Positions 1 through 9,822 of a stretch of 19,974 bases of DNA are shown piece by piece (position 1 is the stretch's first letter; each line of letters opens with the position of its first letter). This DNA comes from Cladosporium sp. IMV 00045 (Eukaryota > Ascomycota > Dothideomycetes > Cladosporiales > Cladosporiaceae), in assembly GCA_001931905.2 (NCBI GenBank), contig MSJI02000364.1:1-19974 (forward strand), given 5' to 3'. The notes under the pieces are model-generated. The model was not told the origin of the DNA and searched no databases. It saw only the letters and a list, made by a program, of their open reading frames with translations. A program made the translations under genes and the position numbers.

Positions 1-378
1 GCGAATTTCCTAATCCCTGTCAGTGGGAGCCAAGGTTACACCAGCGAAAACCCTAACCCTAAAGGCTCGCTGGTGTAACCGGGTTATATAGCTGGTGTAA
101 CCAGGATATACCGGCTAAGGGACAGTTAGAGAGCGTATGTGGCAGCCAAGCTTTCCGACTCCATACTTACCAATCCACCCCGAATCTGAACGGCGGAATA
201 TTGTTATTAGATTTTAATCTTGGATGCCTGCATATTTCCCATAAACTTGCGAATTTCCTAATCCCTGTCAGTGGGAGCCAAGGTTACACCAGCGAAAACC
301 CTAACCCTAAAGGCTCGCTGGTGTAACCGGGTTATATAGCTGGTGTAACCAGGATATACCGGCTAAGGGACAGTTAGA
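1..378. repeat. 130-bp direct repeat, two identical copies (1-130 and 249-378)
   Basis: The 130 bases at 1-130 recur without a mismatch at 249-378, separated by 118 bp of unrelated sequence, giving a 248-bp period. Each copy holds a 13-bp inverted repeat (34-46 with 68-80 in copy 1, core GGTTACACCAGC) around a loop containing two CCCTAA units, plus a third inverted motif copy at 91-102. The outer ends are loosely complementary (CCCTGTC near the start, GGGACAG near the end). This architecture suggests the end of a transposon or a MITE-like element. Repeated GTGTAACC motifs could be transposase-binding sites, but no transposase gene is visible and the family is not identified. The second copy ends directly against coding sequence of a truncated ABC transporter. 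The window opens exactly at the repeat start, so further copies may lie outside. Confidence 0.9.
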
Positions 379-418
379 CATCGCTGCAGCGTACAGCTGC
401 TCGGACACAAGGGCCAGA

Positions 419-3400
419 ATGCTTGAGGGGAGCCACAACTATGCCGATAGCGCAGAGGTGAAAGCCAACACTGCCACGTTTAAAGAGCTGGTAACCCGAG
501 AGAAACAGAGATCCATTCGAGAGTCCCCGGTCAGCGCAAACTTCTATCAGCAAGTACGCATCACTGTCATAAGACAATGCCAACTTCTGTGGGGAGACAA
601 GTCCACAATGGCCATCAAGCAAATCGCCACGCTGGTACAAGCACTGATTGGCGGATCGCTCTTCTATAATGCACCTCCCAACAATCTCGGGTTGTTCATC
701 AAAGCCGGTGCCATCTTCTTTTCGACCTTGTACCACGCCTTGCTCGCTCTCGGAGAAGTCACAGACTCATTCACAGGCCGGCCAGTCCTAGCAAAGCATC
801 GCTCTTTCGCTTTGTATCATCCAGCCGCTTTTGTCGTCGCGCAAGTGGTGGCAGACATACCCATCATGCTCTTCCAAGTCGGACACTTCAGCATCGTTCT
901 CTACTGGATGACTGGACTAAGAGCTAGTGCTGGCGCTTTTTTCACATTCCTGCTCATTAGCTATATGAACGCCATGACCATGACTCAGTATTTCCGAGCT
1001 ATTGGCGCTGCTTTCCCAACTTTCGATGCTGCCACGAAGGTCTCCGGTCTCTCTTTCGTGGCCCTTTTTATGTACATGGGATACATGATCGCGAAACCCA
1101 CAATGCACCCATGGTTCGTGTGGATATACTGGATCAACCCGATGAGCTATACGTTCGAGGCCCTCACGTCGAATGAGTTCCATGACACTGTCATACAGTG
1201 CGTGGGACCTAATCTCGTCCCTAGTGGTCCAAATTACGGGCCCGAAGTAGGCGGTCAATCTTGTGTCGGAGTCGTCGGAGCTGCTCCTGGCGACACGAGC
1301 CTCTCTGGGGACGCCTATCTCTCTGCGCTGTCTTACTCGCATTCCCATCTGTGGCGCAACTTTGGCATTGTTTGCGCATGGTGGGTGTTTTTCGTCGCGC
1401 TGACGGTCTTCTTCACGTCACGATGGAAACAGGTCGGGGAGGGTGGTCGCCAACTGTTAATACCGCGAGAGTACCAGCAGAAATCGAGACACCTGATTCC
1501 TGCAAAGAATGAAGAATCTTTGGCGCTGGAAAATGTGTCTGACTCCTATGAAAGCTCGCGCTCTTGGGATGACAGCGGGGAAAAAGAGCTCTTACGCAAC
1601 AAAAGCATTTTTACTTGGAAGAATTTAACATACACTGTGAAGACCCCCGACGGGGATCGGGTGCTCTTGGATAATGTCCAAGGGTATGTGAAACCAGGTA
1701 TGCTTGGTGCCCTCATGGGCTCCTCGGGGGCAGGGAAGACGACTCTACTTGATGTGCTTGCCCAACGAAAGACTCAAGGCACTATACATGGTTCTGTTCT
1801 TGTGGACGGCAGACCGATTCCATTGTCATTTCAGCGCTCAGCAGGATACGTCGAACAGCTAGACGTCCATGAACCGTTAGCCACAGTCCGGGAGGCCCTT
1901 GAGTTTTCGGCACTGCTACGCCAGCCTCGGGAAGTATCCGATAACGAGAAGCTACGATATGTGGACACCATCATCGACTTGCTAGAGTTACACGAACTTG
2001 AGCATACCCTGGTCGGAACTCCGGGTTCCGGATTATCTATTGAACAACGCAAGCGCCTGACGATTGCTGTGGAGTTGGTAGCCAAACCAAGCATCTTAAT
2101 CTTCTTGGATGAGCCTACCTCCGGTCTAGATGGTCAAGCAGCTTTCAACACCGTCAGGTTCCTCCGCAAACTCGCAGCCGCTGGCCAGGCTATCCTAGTC
2201 ACAATCCACCAGCCATCAGCTCAGCTGTTCGCGCAATTCGACAAACTGCTCCTCCTCGCGAAAGGCGGCAAGACTGTCTACTTTGGAGATATAGGCGATA
2301 ATGCCTGCACTCTCAAGTCGTACCTAGGTCGCCACGGGGCACCCTGCCCCCCAGAAGCGAACCCAGCTGAGCACATGATTGATGTGGTCACTGGTGGCAC
2401 AGCCGGTGAGAGCAGGGACTGGAATCAGATTTGGCTAGAGTCTTCAGAACACGACAAGCTTACGAGCGAGATCGACCTGATGGTATCCCAAGCAGCCAGT
2501 CAACCCTCAACAGTCAACGACGATGGCACCGAATTCGCGGCTTCGATGTGGACTCAAACCAAGCTCGTTACGCATCGAATGAACGTCTCGCTCTTCCGAA
2601 ACACCGAATACGTGATGAACAAGTTTGCTATGCACGTTTTGTTGGCTTTGCTGAATGGGTTTACCTTCTGGATGATTGGCGACTCTCTCAATGACCTGCA
2701 GCAAAATCTGTTCACGGTCTTCAACGTCATATTTGTCTCGCCAGGCGTGATTTCGCAACTCCAGCCGCTGTTTATTGATCGGCGGAACATTTTCGAAGCG
2801 CGAGAAAAGAAGAGCAAAATGGTGAGACCTGATCATGTTTACTGAAACATCAGAGAAATCCGAAGCTAATCACCCTCATAGTACCACTGGGGACCATTCG
2901 TGACTGGCCTTATTGTGTCGGAGTTCCCATACCTTATCGTTTGTGCTCTCCTGTACTACGTTTGCTGGTACTTTGCTCCAGGCCTCGAGACTTCGCCATA
3001 TTCTGCTGGTAGTATCTTCTTCGTGATTGTATGTTCAAGATGCCACACGGGCTTGCGAAAGCACTTGCTAACACGATCACAGGTCATGTATGAATTCCTC
3101 TACACAGCCATCGGACAGTCGATCGCAGCATACACGCCCAACGCCGTTTTCGCCTCGCTGGTCAACCCGCTGGTCATCGTCACCCTTGTTTCTTTTTGTG
3201 GCGTGGTTGTTCCTTACAGCCAAATCCAGCCGTTCTGGAAGTATTGGTAATTTGTTGCCCAGCAGTAGCCCATGCTCACTCGATGTGTTTACTGACAGAG
3301 TGGCCACAGGCCCTACTATATTGATCCCTTCAACTATCTCATGTCCAGCTTGATGGTATTTACCGTGTGGGACAAGCCAGTCGAGTGCAAACCCAACGAA

Positions 3401-3688
3401 GTTGCGCTTTTCGACCCACCGACCGGTGAAACCTGCGCCGAATATCTCGAAGTTTACCAAAGTACAACGGGGGCCGCCACAAATCTGCTTAACCCTAAGG
3501 ACACTTCTGCTTGTGAAGTATGTCAGTACGCCACAGGTGCGGATTATCTTCGCACGCTGAACCTTGCAGAGAAATCTTATGGGTGGAGAAATGCTGGCCT
3601 TGTAGCCGTCTTTGTGATTGGCATTTACGGGCTCGTATATTTGATGATGAAGCTCAGAACTAAACAGACGAAGAAGGCAGAGTCGTAA
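419..3688 (+). pseudogene. 5'-truncated PDR-type (ABCG) ABC efflux transporter
   Basis: Full-length fungal PDR pumps are (NBD-TMD)x2 plasma-membrane exporters of drugs and toxins, usually about 1400-1500 residues. This copy starts at the linker after NBD1 and encodes TMD1, NBD2 and TMD2 only, 1030 residues from the first in-frame ATG. NBD2 has Walker [10 protein letters not shown] (residues 434-442), signature LSIEQRKR (539-546) and Walker B with LDEPTSGLD (around 563). Exons are 419-2821, 2882-3028, 3083-3246 and 3310-3688. The introns (60, 54 and 63 nt) are needed to keep TMD2 alignable ([27 protein letters not shown]) and have GCTAAC/ACTGAC-like branch points. The end (KLRTKQTKKAES) is typical of the family. 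The frame is closed by TAA at 308-310 inside the repeat. No stops or frameshifts occur downstream of the break, suggesting recent truncation. NBD1 could lie beyond the repeat outside the window. Confidence 0.85.
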
Positions 3689-4076
3689 ATATGACTAGCT
3701 CTAGGATTACCTTTCTCTACGCGGAATATCCGGAGAATGCTGCACCATGGCTGGGCAAGTCTGACACCGGAGGAAGATAAAACGAGTAGGCACAACACGA
3801 GGATATCTCTCATAGCGCGGACATTACAAGAGCAATGCAGCTATCTTAAAGCATCGAATCCAATCAACCAGTTATGATCAAATCATTGAATGCCAGTCAT
3901 TAAGAAAATCTCGAAATTTGTTCGCGAAGACACAACTCTCATTTCGTTTCGATATTTCCTGCCGACTACTTCCAAGCTCTCTACTATCACTACGCTCTCC
4001 TCAATCGATCGATTTGACCCATTAGAATATCAGACCATACACGGGTGTGCAGTCTCTCAATAGTACCGCCTCGTAT
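3689..4076. other. Intergenic, no gene seen
   Basis: These 388 bp separate the converging 3' ends of the ABC transporter remnant (plus strand) and the small secreted peptide gene (minus strand). I see no convincing coding, RNA or repeat signal. The stretch is presumably 3' untranslated sequence of both genes. Confidence 0.6.
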
Positions 4077-4324
4077 CTAGCTGCACTGCTGTCTGCAAGT
4101 GTTCGAAGCAGAGGCAACACATCCGTTGGTTCCTGGACCAGCAGGTCCGCAGCCTGCAAGGCGAGCTCTATGGCAGGCGTCGTAGTTGGCGTACGGGCAT
4201 GCCGCATTGGCGCCGAGGGCGAGAGCGGAGAGGATGACTACCTTGAGAAGAGGTCAGTCACTTATCGCGTCCAGAAACAGAGCGGCGCAGCAATCAGAGA
4301 ACGTACGATGCTGGGGAATTGCAT
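4077..4324 (-). CDS. Small secreted cysteine-rich protein (60 aa, 6 Cys, two exons)
   Basis: I reconstruct complement(join(4077..4241, 4307..4324)). Exon 1 encodes only MQFPSI. The 65-nt intron (4242-4306) has a consensus donor GTACGT, a branch-like GACTGACC and acceptor CTCAAG. Exon 2 runs to a TAG at 4077-4079. The product begins with a classic signal peptide (hydrophobic core VVILSALALG, likely cleavage after ANA-A near residue 20). A 40-residue mature peptide follows with six cysteines at its positions 1, 9, 17, 27, 35 and 39, rich in Gly, Ala and Asn. Upstream on the same strand are a TATA box about 126 nt before the ATG and a CA-rich leader, as in many fungal genes. Six evenly spaced cysteines imply three disulfides, as in apoplastic effectors or antimicrobial peptides. 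I do not recognise a named family. The AAG acceptor is slightly weaker than CAG/TAG, which is the main uncertainty. Confidence 0.72.
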
Positions 4325-4449
4325 ATCTGCTGATCTGACAAAAGTTGTTGCTTGGGTCTTGGTGGAAGGATGTGTGCAAGTGAGGTTTGTGAAAGTGGAT
4401 GAAGGTAGCTTGATGGGTCAAAGGCTTTTGGCAGCCGTGCAATGCCCTC

Positions 4450-4455
4450 TTTATA
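4450..4455 (-). promoter_or_regulatory. TATA box of the small secreted peptide gene
   Basis: TATAAA on the minus strand lies about 126 nt upstream of the ATG at 4324. The intervening sequence is rich in C and A, typical of a fungal 5' leader. Position and composition support transcription toward the secreted peptide gene. No experimental start site is known. Confidence 0.45.
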
Positions 4456-6141
4456 GTGTGCTTGCTTCTTGGTAACGTTAAAGCCTTTGCTCCTCCTTTC
4501 CGACTTCGCTGTGATAACGACAACTGTTTGTGGTGGTACCCATAGAAGGAATGCACGCTGGTCGAGGGGCATTTCTCTCGACTTCAATTGACTTGTGATG
4601 GAAGCCAGTCAAAGCGAAGGAAGAACCTTTATATTAGTGCTTGATCCTTCGTTCCGTAACGTTACCTAGCAGATGCTGTGGCGAGAACTCAACCATATAC
4701 TGACAGGGTACTGCTGGCCTTCATCTTGAAGGTGTGCTAAAGTATCATGTCTAGCTGCCGACCTTGTTACGTTGCATGAACTTCTGGAAGTCCCAAATTG
4801 ATCCGTTTAAATTTTTGAGTCGCAGACCTCCGTAATGGCGCAGACGATCCGGTATAGCTTGCAGAATACCAGAAGGTACGTCTTCGATTTATAGTATCAT
4901 GCCTAGAGGCTGCAGTGCATCCGCTATTATCGGCTCTGCATATAAGAACATACATCCCAGCACCGCACAGATGCTCATTTTATCTTGCTACGGGATAACT
5001 TATAGCCGAGTACCTTTTGGGTGTTAGCTCCTGACTGGTCAAGAGACTAAGAGCTAGTCTCTCATTGAGGTATGTGGTCAGATCAGATAACTTGCCCTGA
5101 GACGCTTGTGTTCTCTTCATACTACGCTAACATGTCAAGTATTATCGAATCGTCAGGGCTATTAGTATGCTAGGGAGAATAACCCGTGGACGCTGCAATA
5201 CGAAAGGTTAGCGGCAGTCCATGCGGTCGAGATGGCAGAATGGAGGCACGGGCGAAGTGAAGGTTGGCCAGGCTGCTGCTCTGATGGAGAGCTCGAGAAA
5301 ATACCAAGAGAACCGGGAAGTATGAGTGGGAATCATAGGGCAACCATTCCACCGATCTAACTTGTCTACCTCAACAACGACATCAATGTCTCAGCAGCTG
5401 CGGCCAGTCCGTAAGTACGACTTTGAAGCGGAACAATTGCTCGCGAAATGCACGACATGATTGCGTGGCCGAGGCTCATTGGCTTCATAGCAATCTTGAT
5501 TCCATCGCATTGGCTCTCGGCACGACGAGAATGCAATGCATTGCCGTCTTCACAAAGAATCAGCAGAGTCGAAGCACTAATCCTGCTCCCGTTCTCGGAG
5601 TTGCATACCGATGATCATCTCGATGGGTACGCGTGGCAAACTCGAAGGACCTATCCACCAGGACGACAATAGTTAGCTGGGAGAAGGAAAAGCGAGTCCG
5701 GTGTCGTTGAAGATTTTTATCTGATCAAAGCGGCACCGTTGAGTTTGAAGTCTACCAGTAAGCTTCAAGCCCTAAAGCGAAAGAGGGTCAAGCTTCAAGA
5801 CAAGCGCGGTGTCAAGTCTTGATTCTAATATTGCCGGCCCCAAGTCTGCGCATGCTGTTGTTCCGTACGTGTTCTCGATACTCATGCATTGACGACCAGG
5901 CAAAGCGATGTTGTAACTCCCAAGCATCTTTCGGCATATCTGAAGACCTCTGTCATTGCCTCCGAGCGACCCAAGCGAGATACGATCAACCATAAGGCTA
6001 CAACGTCCTGGAAGCCGCATTCGCTCGGATTGCGCAAGCTCACTGCAGGATCCGCAGCGGCTTGTGGCCTAGCACGTAGGATTCTCGTATTAGCTCACTC
6101 TTGAGTGCCCTCGATCTCGACGGAAAATGATCTGTCACATC
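4456..6141. other. Long divergent intergenic region, no recognised gene
   Basis: The roughly 2-kb space between the secreted peptide gene (minus strand) and the siderophore transporter (plus strand) has only short scattered open frames and none I recognise. One weak candidate starts at 5395 in a good ATG context (CATCAATGTC) and contains GTAAGT soon after, but no convincing acceptor or continuation was found. HGATAA-type GATA motifs appear on both strands at about 4512, 4927, 4980, 5085, 5142 and 5717, with another at 6142 just downstream. By rough expectation this is about twice the chance number. Degenerate gene remnants cannot be excluded. Confidence 0.5.
5082..5090 (+). promoter_or_regulatory. 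ATCAGATAA, iron-regulatory GATA (SreA/Sre1-type) motif
   Basis: This is a perfect match to ATCWGATAA, the extended GATA site reported for fungal iron repressors SreA/Sre1. It lies about 1.27 kb upstream of the siderophore-transporter ATG and about 0.76 kb upstream of the secreted peptide gene, so it could serve either. Function is inferred from the match and the neighbouring gene type. Confidence 0.4.
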
Positions 6142-6150
6142 TTATCAGAT
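6142..6150 (-). promoter_or_regulatory. ATCTGATAA, iron-regulatory GATA (SreA/Sre1-type) motif in transporter promoter
   Basis: Read on the minus strand this is ATCTGATAA, a perfect ATCWGATAA match, placed 208 nt upstream of the siderophore-transporter start codon. In other ascomycetes such sites mediate repression of siderophore genes when iron is plentiful. The location in front of a siderophore transporter makes a functional role plausible. Confidence 0.6.
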
Positions 6151-6357
6151 CCTTGTCTTGCCCACTCCATCATTCTGCGCATCCAATCGTTCCACAGGCG
6201 GCGGCTCCTTTGCCAGCAATGTCCGCGGCACATAGGCGCCGAGAACACATAAGTTATGGCAGGCTGTCCGCGTCAATCCCACGTTCCGTGTTTCACTCAT
6301 CATCTTTTTTTCCAACAGTTCTTCACATGAAGACGAAGGCCGTCTGTCAATTTCAAT

Positions 6358-8313
6358 ATGTCCCAAGTACCCGCGTCTGGTCAAGATCATTCGGCATCGA
6401 ATGCCGGACTACCCAACACAGCCGCCGACCATGAGGCCAAAACTCGCGATATGGATGTCGATGACAACACCAGCGACGATGCTTCAACGAAGTATATGCA
6501 GGAAGGCGTTAAGCAGGCTGAAGCGCTTACCATGTCTTGGACGAGACAATCTCTCGGGCTCGCCTATGCTTTGTGAGTGCCATCCACATTTGACTCTACC
6601 TTGATCTCGAGCTTTGATCAGCTAACAGCGGCATAGGATGTTCCTCTTGTACTTCGTCAATTACTTCCAGCAATCTATCTCCGGAAGCTTGGATCCGTAT
6701 ATCACCAGCAATTTCGAATTTCACTCTCTGCTTCCGCTGATCCATGTCATCTCTTCAGTTATGAGCGCTGCCACTTACATGCCGCTTGCCAAGATTCTCA
6801 ATTAATTTGATCGTTGGGTAGGCTTCGCTCTCATGGTATCGCTCGCGACTATGGGCCTGATCATGACTGCTTCTTGTAACAGCATTGGGACATACTGTGC
6901 TGCTACAGTAGGCTTCCCTCGATACAAGCCATGGAAGATCCAGCCGTACTGACTCCGACATCAACTAGGTCTTCTACAGCATTGGCTACGCAGGCATGAC
7001 TTTCTCGATCGACGTGATCACTTTGGATACTTCCAGTCTACGAAACCGTGGTTTGGCCTACGCTTTCACCTCCTCACCGAACATTATCGTCGCATATGCC
7101 GGACCGAATGTTGCCGAGAAATTTTACGCTAAGAATTGGCGTTGGGCTTATGGTGCTTTCGCAATCGTCTTGCCTGTCTTTGCTGCGCCCATGGTTTGCG
7201 TCCTCTTGCATGCGAAGAACCAAGCTAAGAAGAACGGCGTTTTGCCTCCCAAGACTCCTAGCGGCAGGACATTGGTGCAGAACCTCCAGCATTATGCAGT
7301 CGAGTTTGATCGTAAGTCTGCATGGGACTCCACGAGATCCCGACCTTTGTGCCCTAAGAAATCAGGTACTAACACTTCACAAAGTTGTTGGGACCTTCCT
7401 CTTGACAGCGGGCCTAGTAATCTTCCTGTTACCCTTCAACATCCACAATAACCTTGGCGATACCTGGGGCAATTCCGGCTTCATCGCAATGCTAGTAATC
7501 GGCGTCGCGCTTCTCGGTGTCTTTGTGCTCTGGGAGAGGTATTGCGCCCGCGTACCCTTCTTGCCATGGAACATCGCGACATCTGGCACGGTGCTTGCAG
7601 CGTGCCTCCTCGACGTTTGCTACGACGTCTCATACTTCTCTTGGAACTCCTACTACACCTCGTTCCTGCAGGTGAACTGCGGTGTGAGTATTGCGACAGC
7701 AGGATATGTTGCCAACATCTTCGACGTGGTGTCAGGCCTCTGGCTCTTTGTTATCGGCTATATGATCCACAGAACTTGTCGCTTCCAATGGTTGCTCTAC
7801 TGGATTCTGCCTCTCTATATCCTTGGCATTGGCCTAATGCTTCACTTCCGTCAACCGGATCAGGAAATAGGTTATCTCGTTATGTGCCAAATCTTCATGG
7901 CACTGTCTGGTGGCGCTCTTATCGTGGTTATGCAAGTCGCAGTCCTAGCATCGTCTGACCACAACAACGCAGCTGGCGCACTGGCGTTTCTGAACGTCTT
8001 CGGAAACATCGGAGCAGCGGTCGGCGGCTCGATCAGTTCGGCCGTGTGGCAGAGTACCTTTCCACAGGAACTGGCTAAGCGGCTTCCGGCCGATGCGTTG
8101 CCGGATTTGGACAGTATCTATGAGCTCCTTCAGGTGCAGCTGTCTTACGAGAAGGGAACTGCGGCGAGGTATGCAATGGAGGTCTCTTATGCGGTGGCGC
8201 AACGGAACATGTTGATTGCCGGTGTTGCGATCATGGCTATTGCTATTGTGTGCGGAATCGTCATGAGGGATATCAAGCTCAATCGTGATCAGACTAAGGG
8301 TGTGCTTTTTTAG
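6358..8313 (+). pseudogene. Siderophore-iron MFS transporter (SIT family) with an internal stop
   Basis: SIT-family transporters import ferric siderophores by proton symport across the fungal plasma membrane. The gene model is join(6358..6572, 6637..6907, 6969..7311, 7385..8313), 585 residues, the normal family length. Introns are 64, 61 and 73 nt with GCTAAC or CTGAC branch sites. Family hallmarks are FVNYFQQSISGSL, YMPLAKIL, SLRNRGLAYAFTSSP, the NWRWAYGAFAI segment and the RDIK near the C-terminus. An in-frame TAA at 6803-6805 falls in the loop after PLAKILN, where homologs have an aliphatic residue. The alignment continues without gap on both sides (FDRWVGFALM follows), so neither an intron nor an indel explains it. 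The hydrophilic N-terminus is about 60 residues long. The protein would end after about 127 residues unless the stop is an error, so I treat the gene as a recent pseudogene. Confidence 0.85.
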
Positions 8314-9108
8314 ACGGCGTGACTGGTGCAATTCTTCGATAGTCCGGAATGCTTTGTACCACTCGAGTAATCTATAGGGATGTTTTCCAATATACTCGTG
8401 CCGCACTTCCTCACATACTCAATCTTGCCACCTGATTCAGTCTACAATCGGACCACTGCGTCAGCTTCCTCGTAACGCGATCAGTAGACCGAGGGCCTCC
8501 ATGGCCATGCACAAGTGGTGACATAGTCACGAAATCCAACGAGAGAACATGCACATGCGGCTGTTGCTTTGGCTGAGTTCATCGCCATCGCCTGTTCTCT
8601 GAAGTGCAAAAGGCCAGATGAGCCAGTAAACATGCGCCAACACATCCCCCGTGGTGGCGCCATGGCCTGAGAATCATGTCTCCCCGCATAGCATGAGCCT
8701 CGTGCAACGTTAAGCTGGACCATGTCAACTTCAGCCGAATGACATTGGCATTCTCTTCGAGTTCGTACGGGTCTACTCTACTCAAGGGCAATCTGGACGA
8801 TCAAATGATCAAACGATTGACTAGCCCATCGGCGAGCTTAGGGTTACAGATGCCGACACGTGGTAGCGCAGCGATTGCAGAGGATTTCCGACGTTGTTGG
8901 AAATTCTTCTTTGGAGCTAATCTCAAGACAGACCTAATTTCTGCATGGAATTGTGAGCTTTGCCGACGCCGTGGTGTGATGCGTATGAAGGGATAGATCT
9001 GCCGGGATTGAGTCCGTTCGTAAGAGCCAAGCAAACGGCAAGTTCGCAACGCAAGAAAACTGCGGATGACCTGACTTCAATTGGAAAATACAACTATGCT
9101 GAACTCGG
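8314..9108. other. Intergenic, no gene seen
   Basis: This is about 800 bp after the MFS gene. Open frames on the minus strand (for example 8481-8723 and 8801-9049) resemble no family I know, overlap one another and lack promoter or splice context. I see no repeats or RNA genes. Confidence 0.5.
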
Positions 9109-9450
9109 ATGACATATATATCGGGGTTCAAACATTGCCGCAAGGTCTGGTTGACGCAGGCATTTCTGCAATGCTGCGAAGCCTTCAGCAGCAAAGAAGA
9201 CTTGGAAGATGGCTCTGAGAACTTTGAGTCGGACTCAGTTTTCAATGGATATAAGAGCCTGCCATTCGATCTATTCAGAGCTTTCCAAAATATGGAGCTG
9301 TATATCAAGCGAGACTCGACGATGAAGTGGTCAAAGACCTCACCAAGACGTCTAGGTGGCCCGAACGGTCGTTGCGCTGTTTTCTCCAATGAAGGCTCAT
9401 ACGATCAAAAGGCTATCAGGTTGCCTGTTGACGTACCAATGTCAGCATGA
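9109..9450 (+). CDS. Unrecognised 113-residue ORF, doubtful
   Basis: An uninterrupted frame encodes a hydrophilic protein with an acidic serine-rich central part (SSKEDLEDGSENFESDS) followed by KSLPFDLFRAFQNMELY. There is no signal peptide or membrane segment and no family match that I recognise. The ATG lies in a poor context. A second ATG seven bases earlier in another frame gives a 41-codon ORF, so a split or frameshifted gene is possible. The composition looks somewhat protein-like, but a minus-strand frame of 151 codons overlaps it and chance cannot be excluded. Confidence 0.2.
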   Translation: MTYISGFKHCRKVWLTQAFLQCCEAFSSKEDLEDGSENFESDSVFNGYKSLPFDLFRAFQNMELYIKRDSTMKWSKTSPRRLGGPNGRCAVFSNEGSYDQKAIRLPVDVPMSA

Positions 9451-9822
9451 TGAGAAACACCAGTCTCATACCACCGAAGAACCGCATTATGTGACAGATT
9501 TGTTCAGCTTCGGCTGACTCTGTTTGATCACAATCCTTGGCGATGTGACAGCGAGCGTTGGCATCTCGCGACTTGCACTCAGCTACTCAACAATCATGCC
9601 ACCATATCTTCGGATCATGTGAGACGTTTGAGCATATATGACACCTCGTCAGGAGTCGTTCCGAAGTTTCTTACGTCTGTCCAATCACTCGGACTGTGAA
9701 ACCTTCATCCCTATTGTGATCCAGCAAGCTTCTTTTCAGAAAGTCACAAACTAAAACGTCGGCTTGAAGTGGGTATTCGTAATTCCTTCAGCCGGTGATA
9801 GAAAGCTGACGACGCTCAGGAC
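9451..9822 (+). promoter_or_regulatory. Upstream region of the secreted crystallin-like protein
   Basis: These 372 bp contain no gene. A CATATATG element near 9632-9639 is a possible TATA box about 185 nt before the next ATG, and a TGATAG GATA motif lies near 9796. Both assignments are weak and rest on position only. Confidence 0.3.

Noticed and set aside
51..62. Telomere repeat (CCCTAA)n near the window edge
   Set aside because: Only two units occur in each repeat copy and both are inside a hairpin loop of a dispersed-type repeat, so this is not a chromosome end.
4047..4475. 142-codon plus-strand frame
   Set aside because: It is antisense to the spliced secreted peptide gene and its composition looks like a shadow frame.
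5395..5672. Possible gene starting MSQQLRPV with a GTAAGT donor
   Set aside because: The start context is good, but no branch point and acceptor giving a convincing continuation were found; no family recognised.
8934..9389. 151-codon minus-strand open frame
   Set aside because: It has no recognisable motif, signal or splice context, and overlaps another candidate frame; likely chance.
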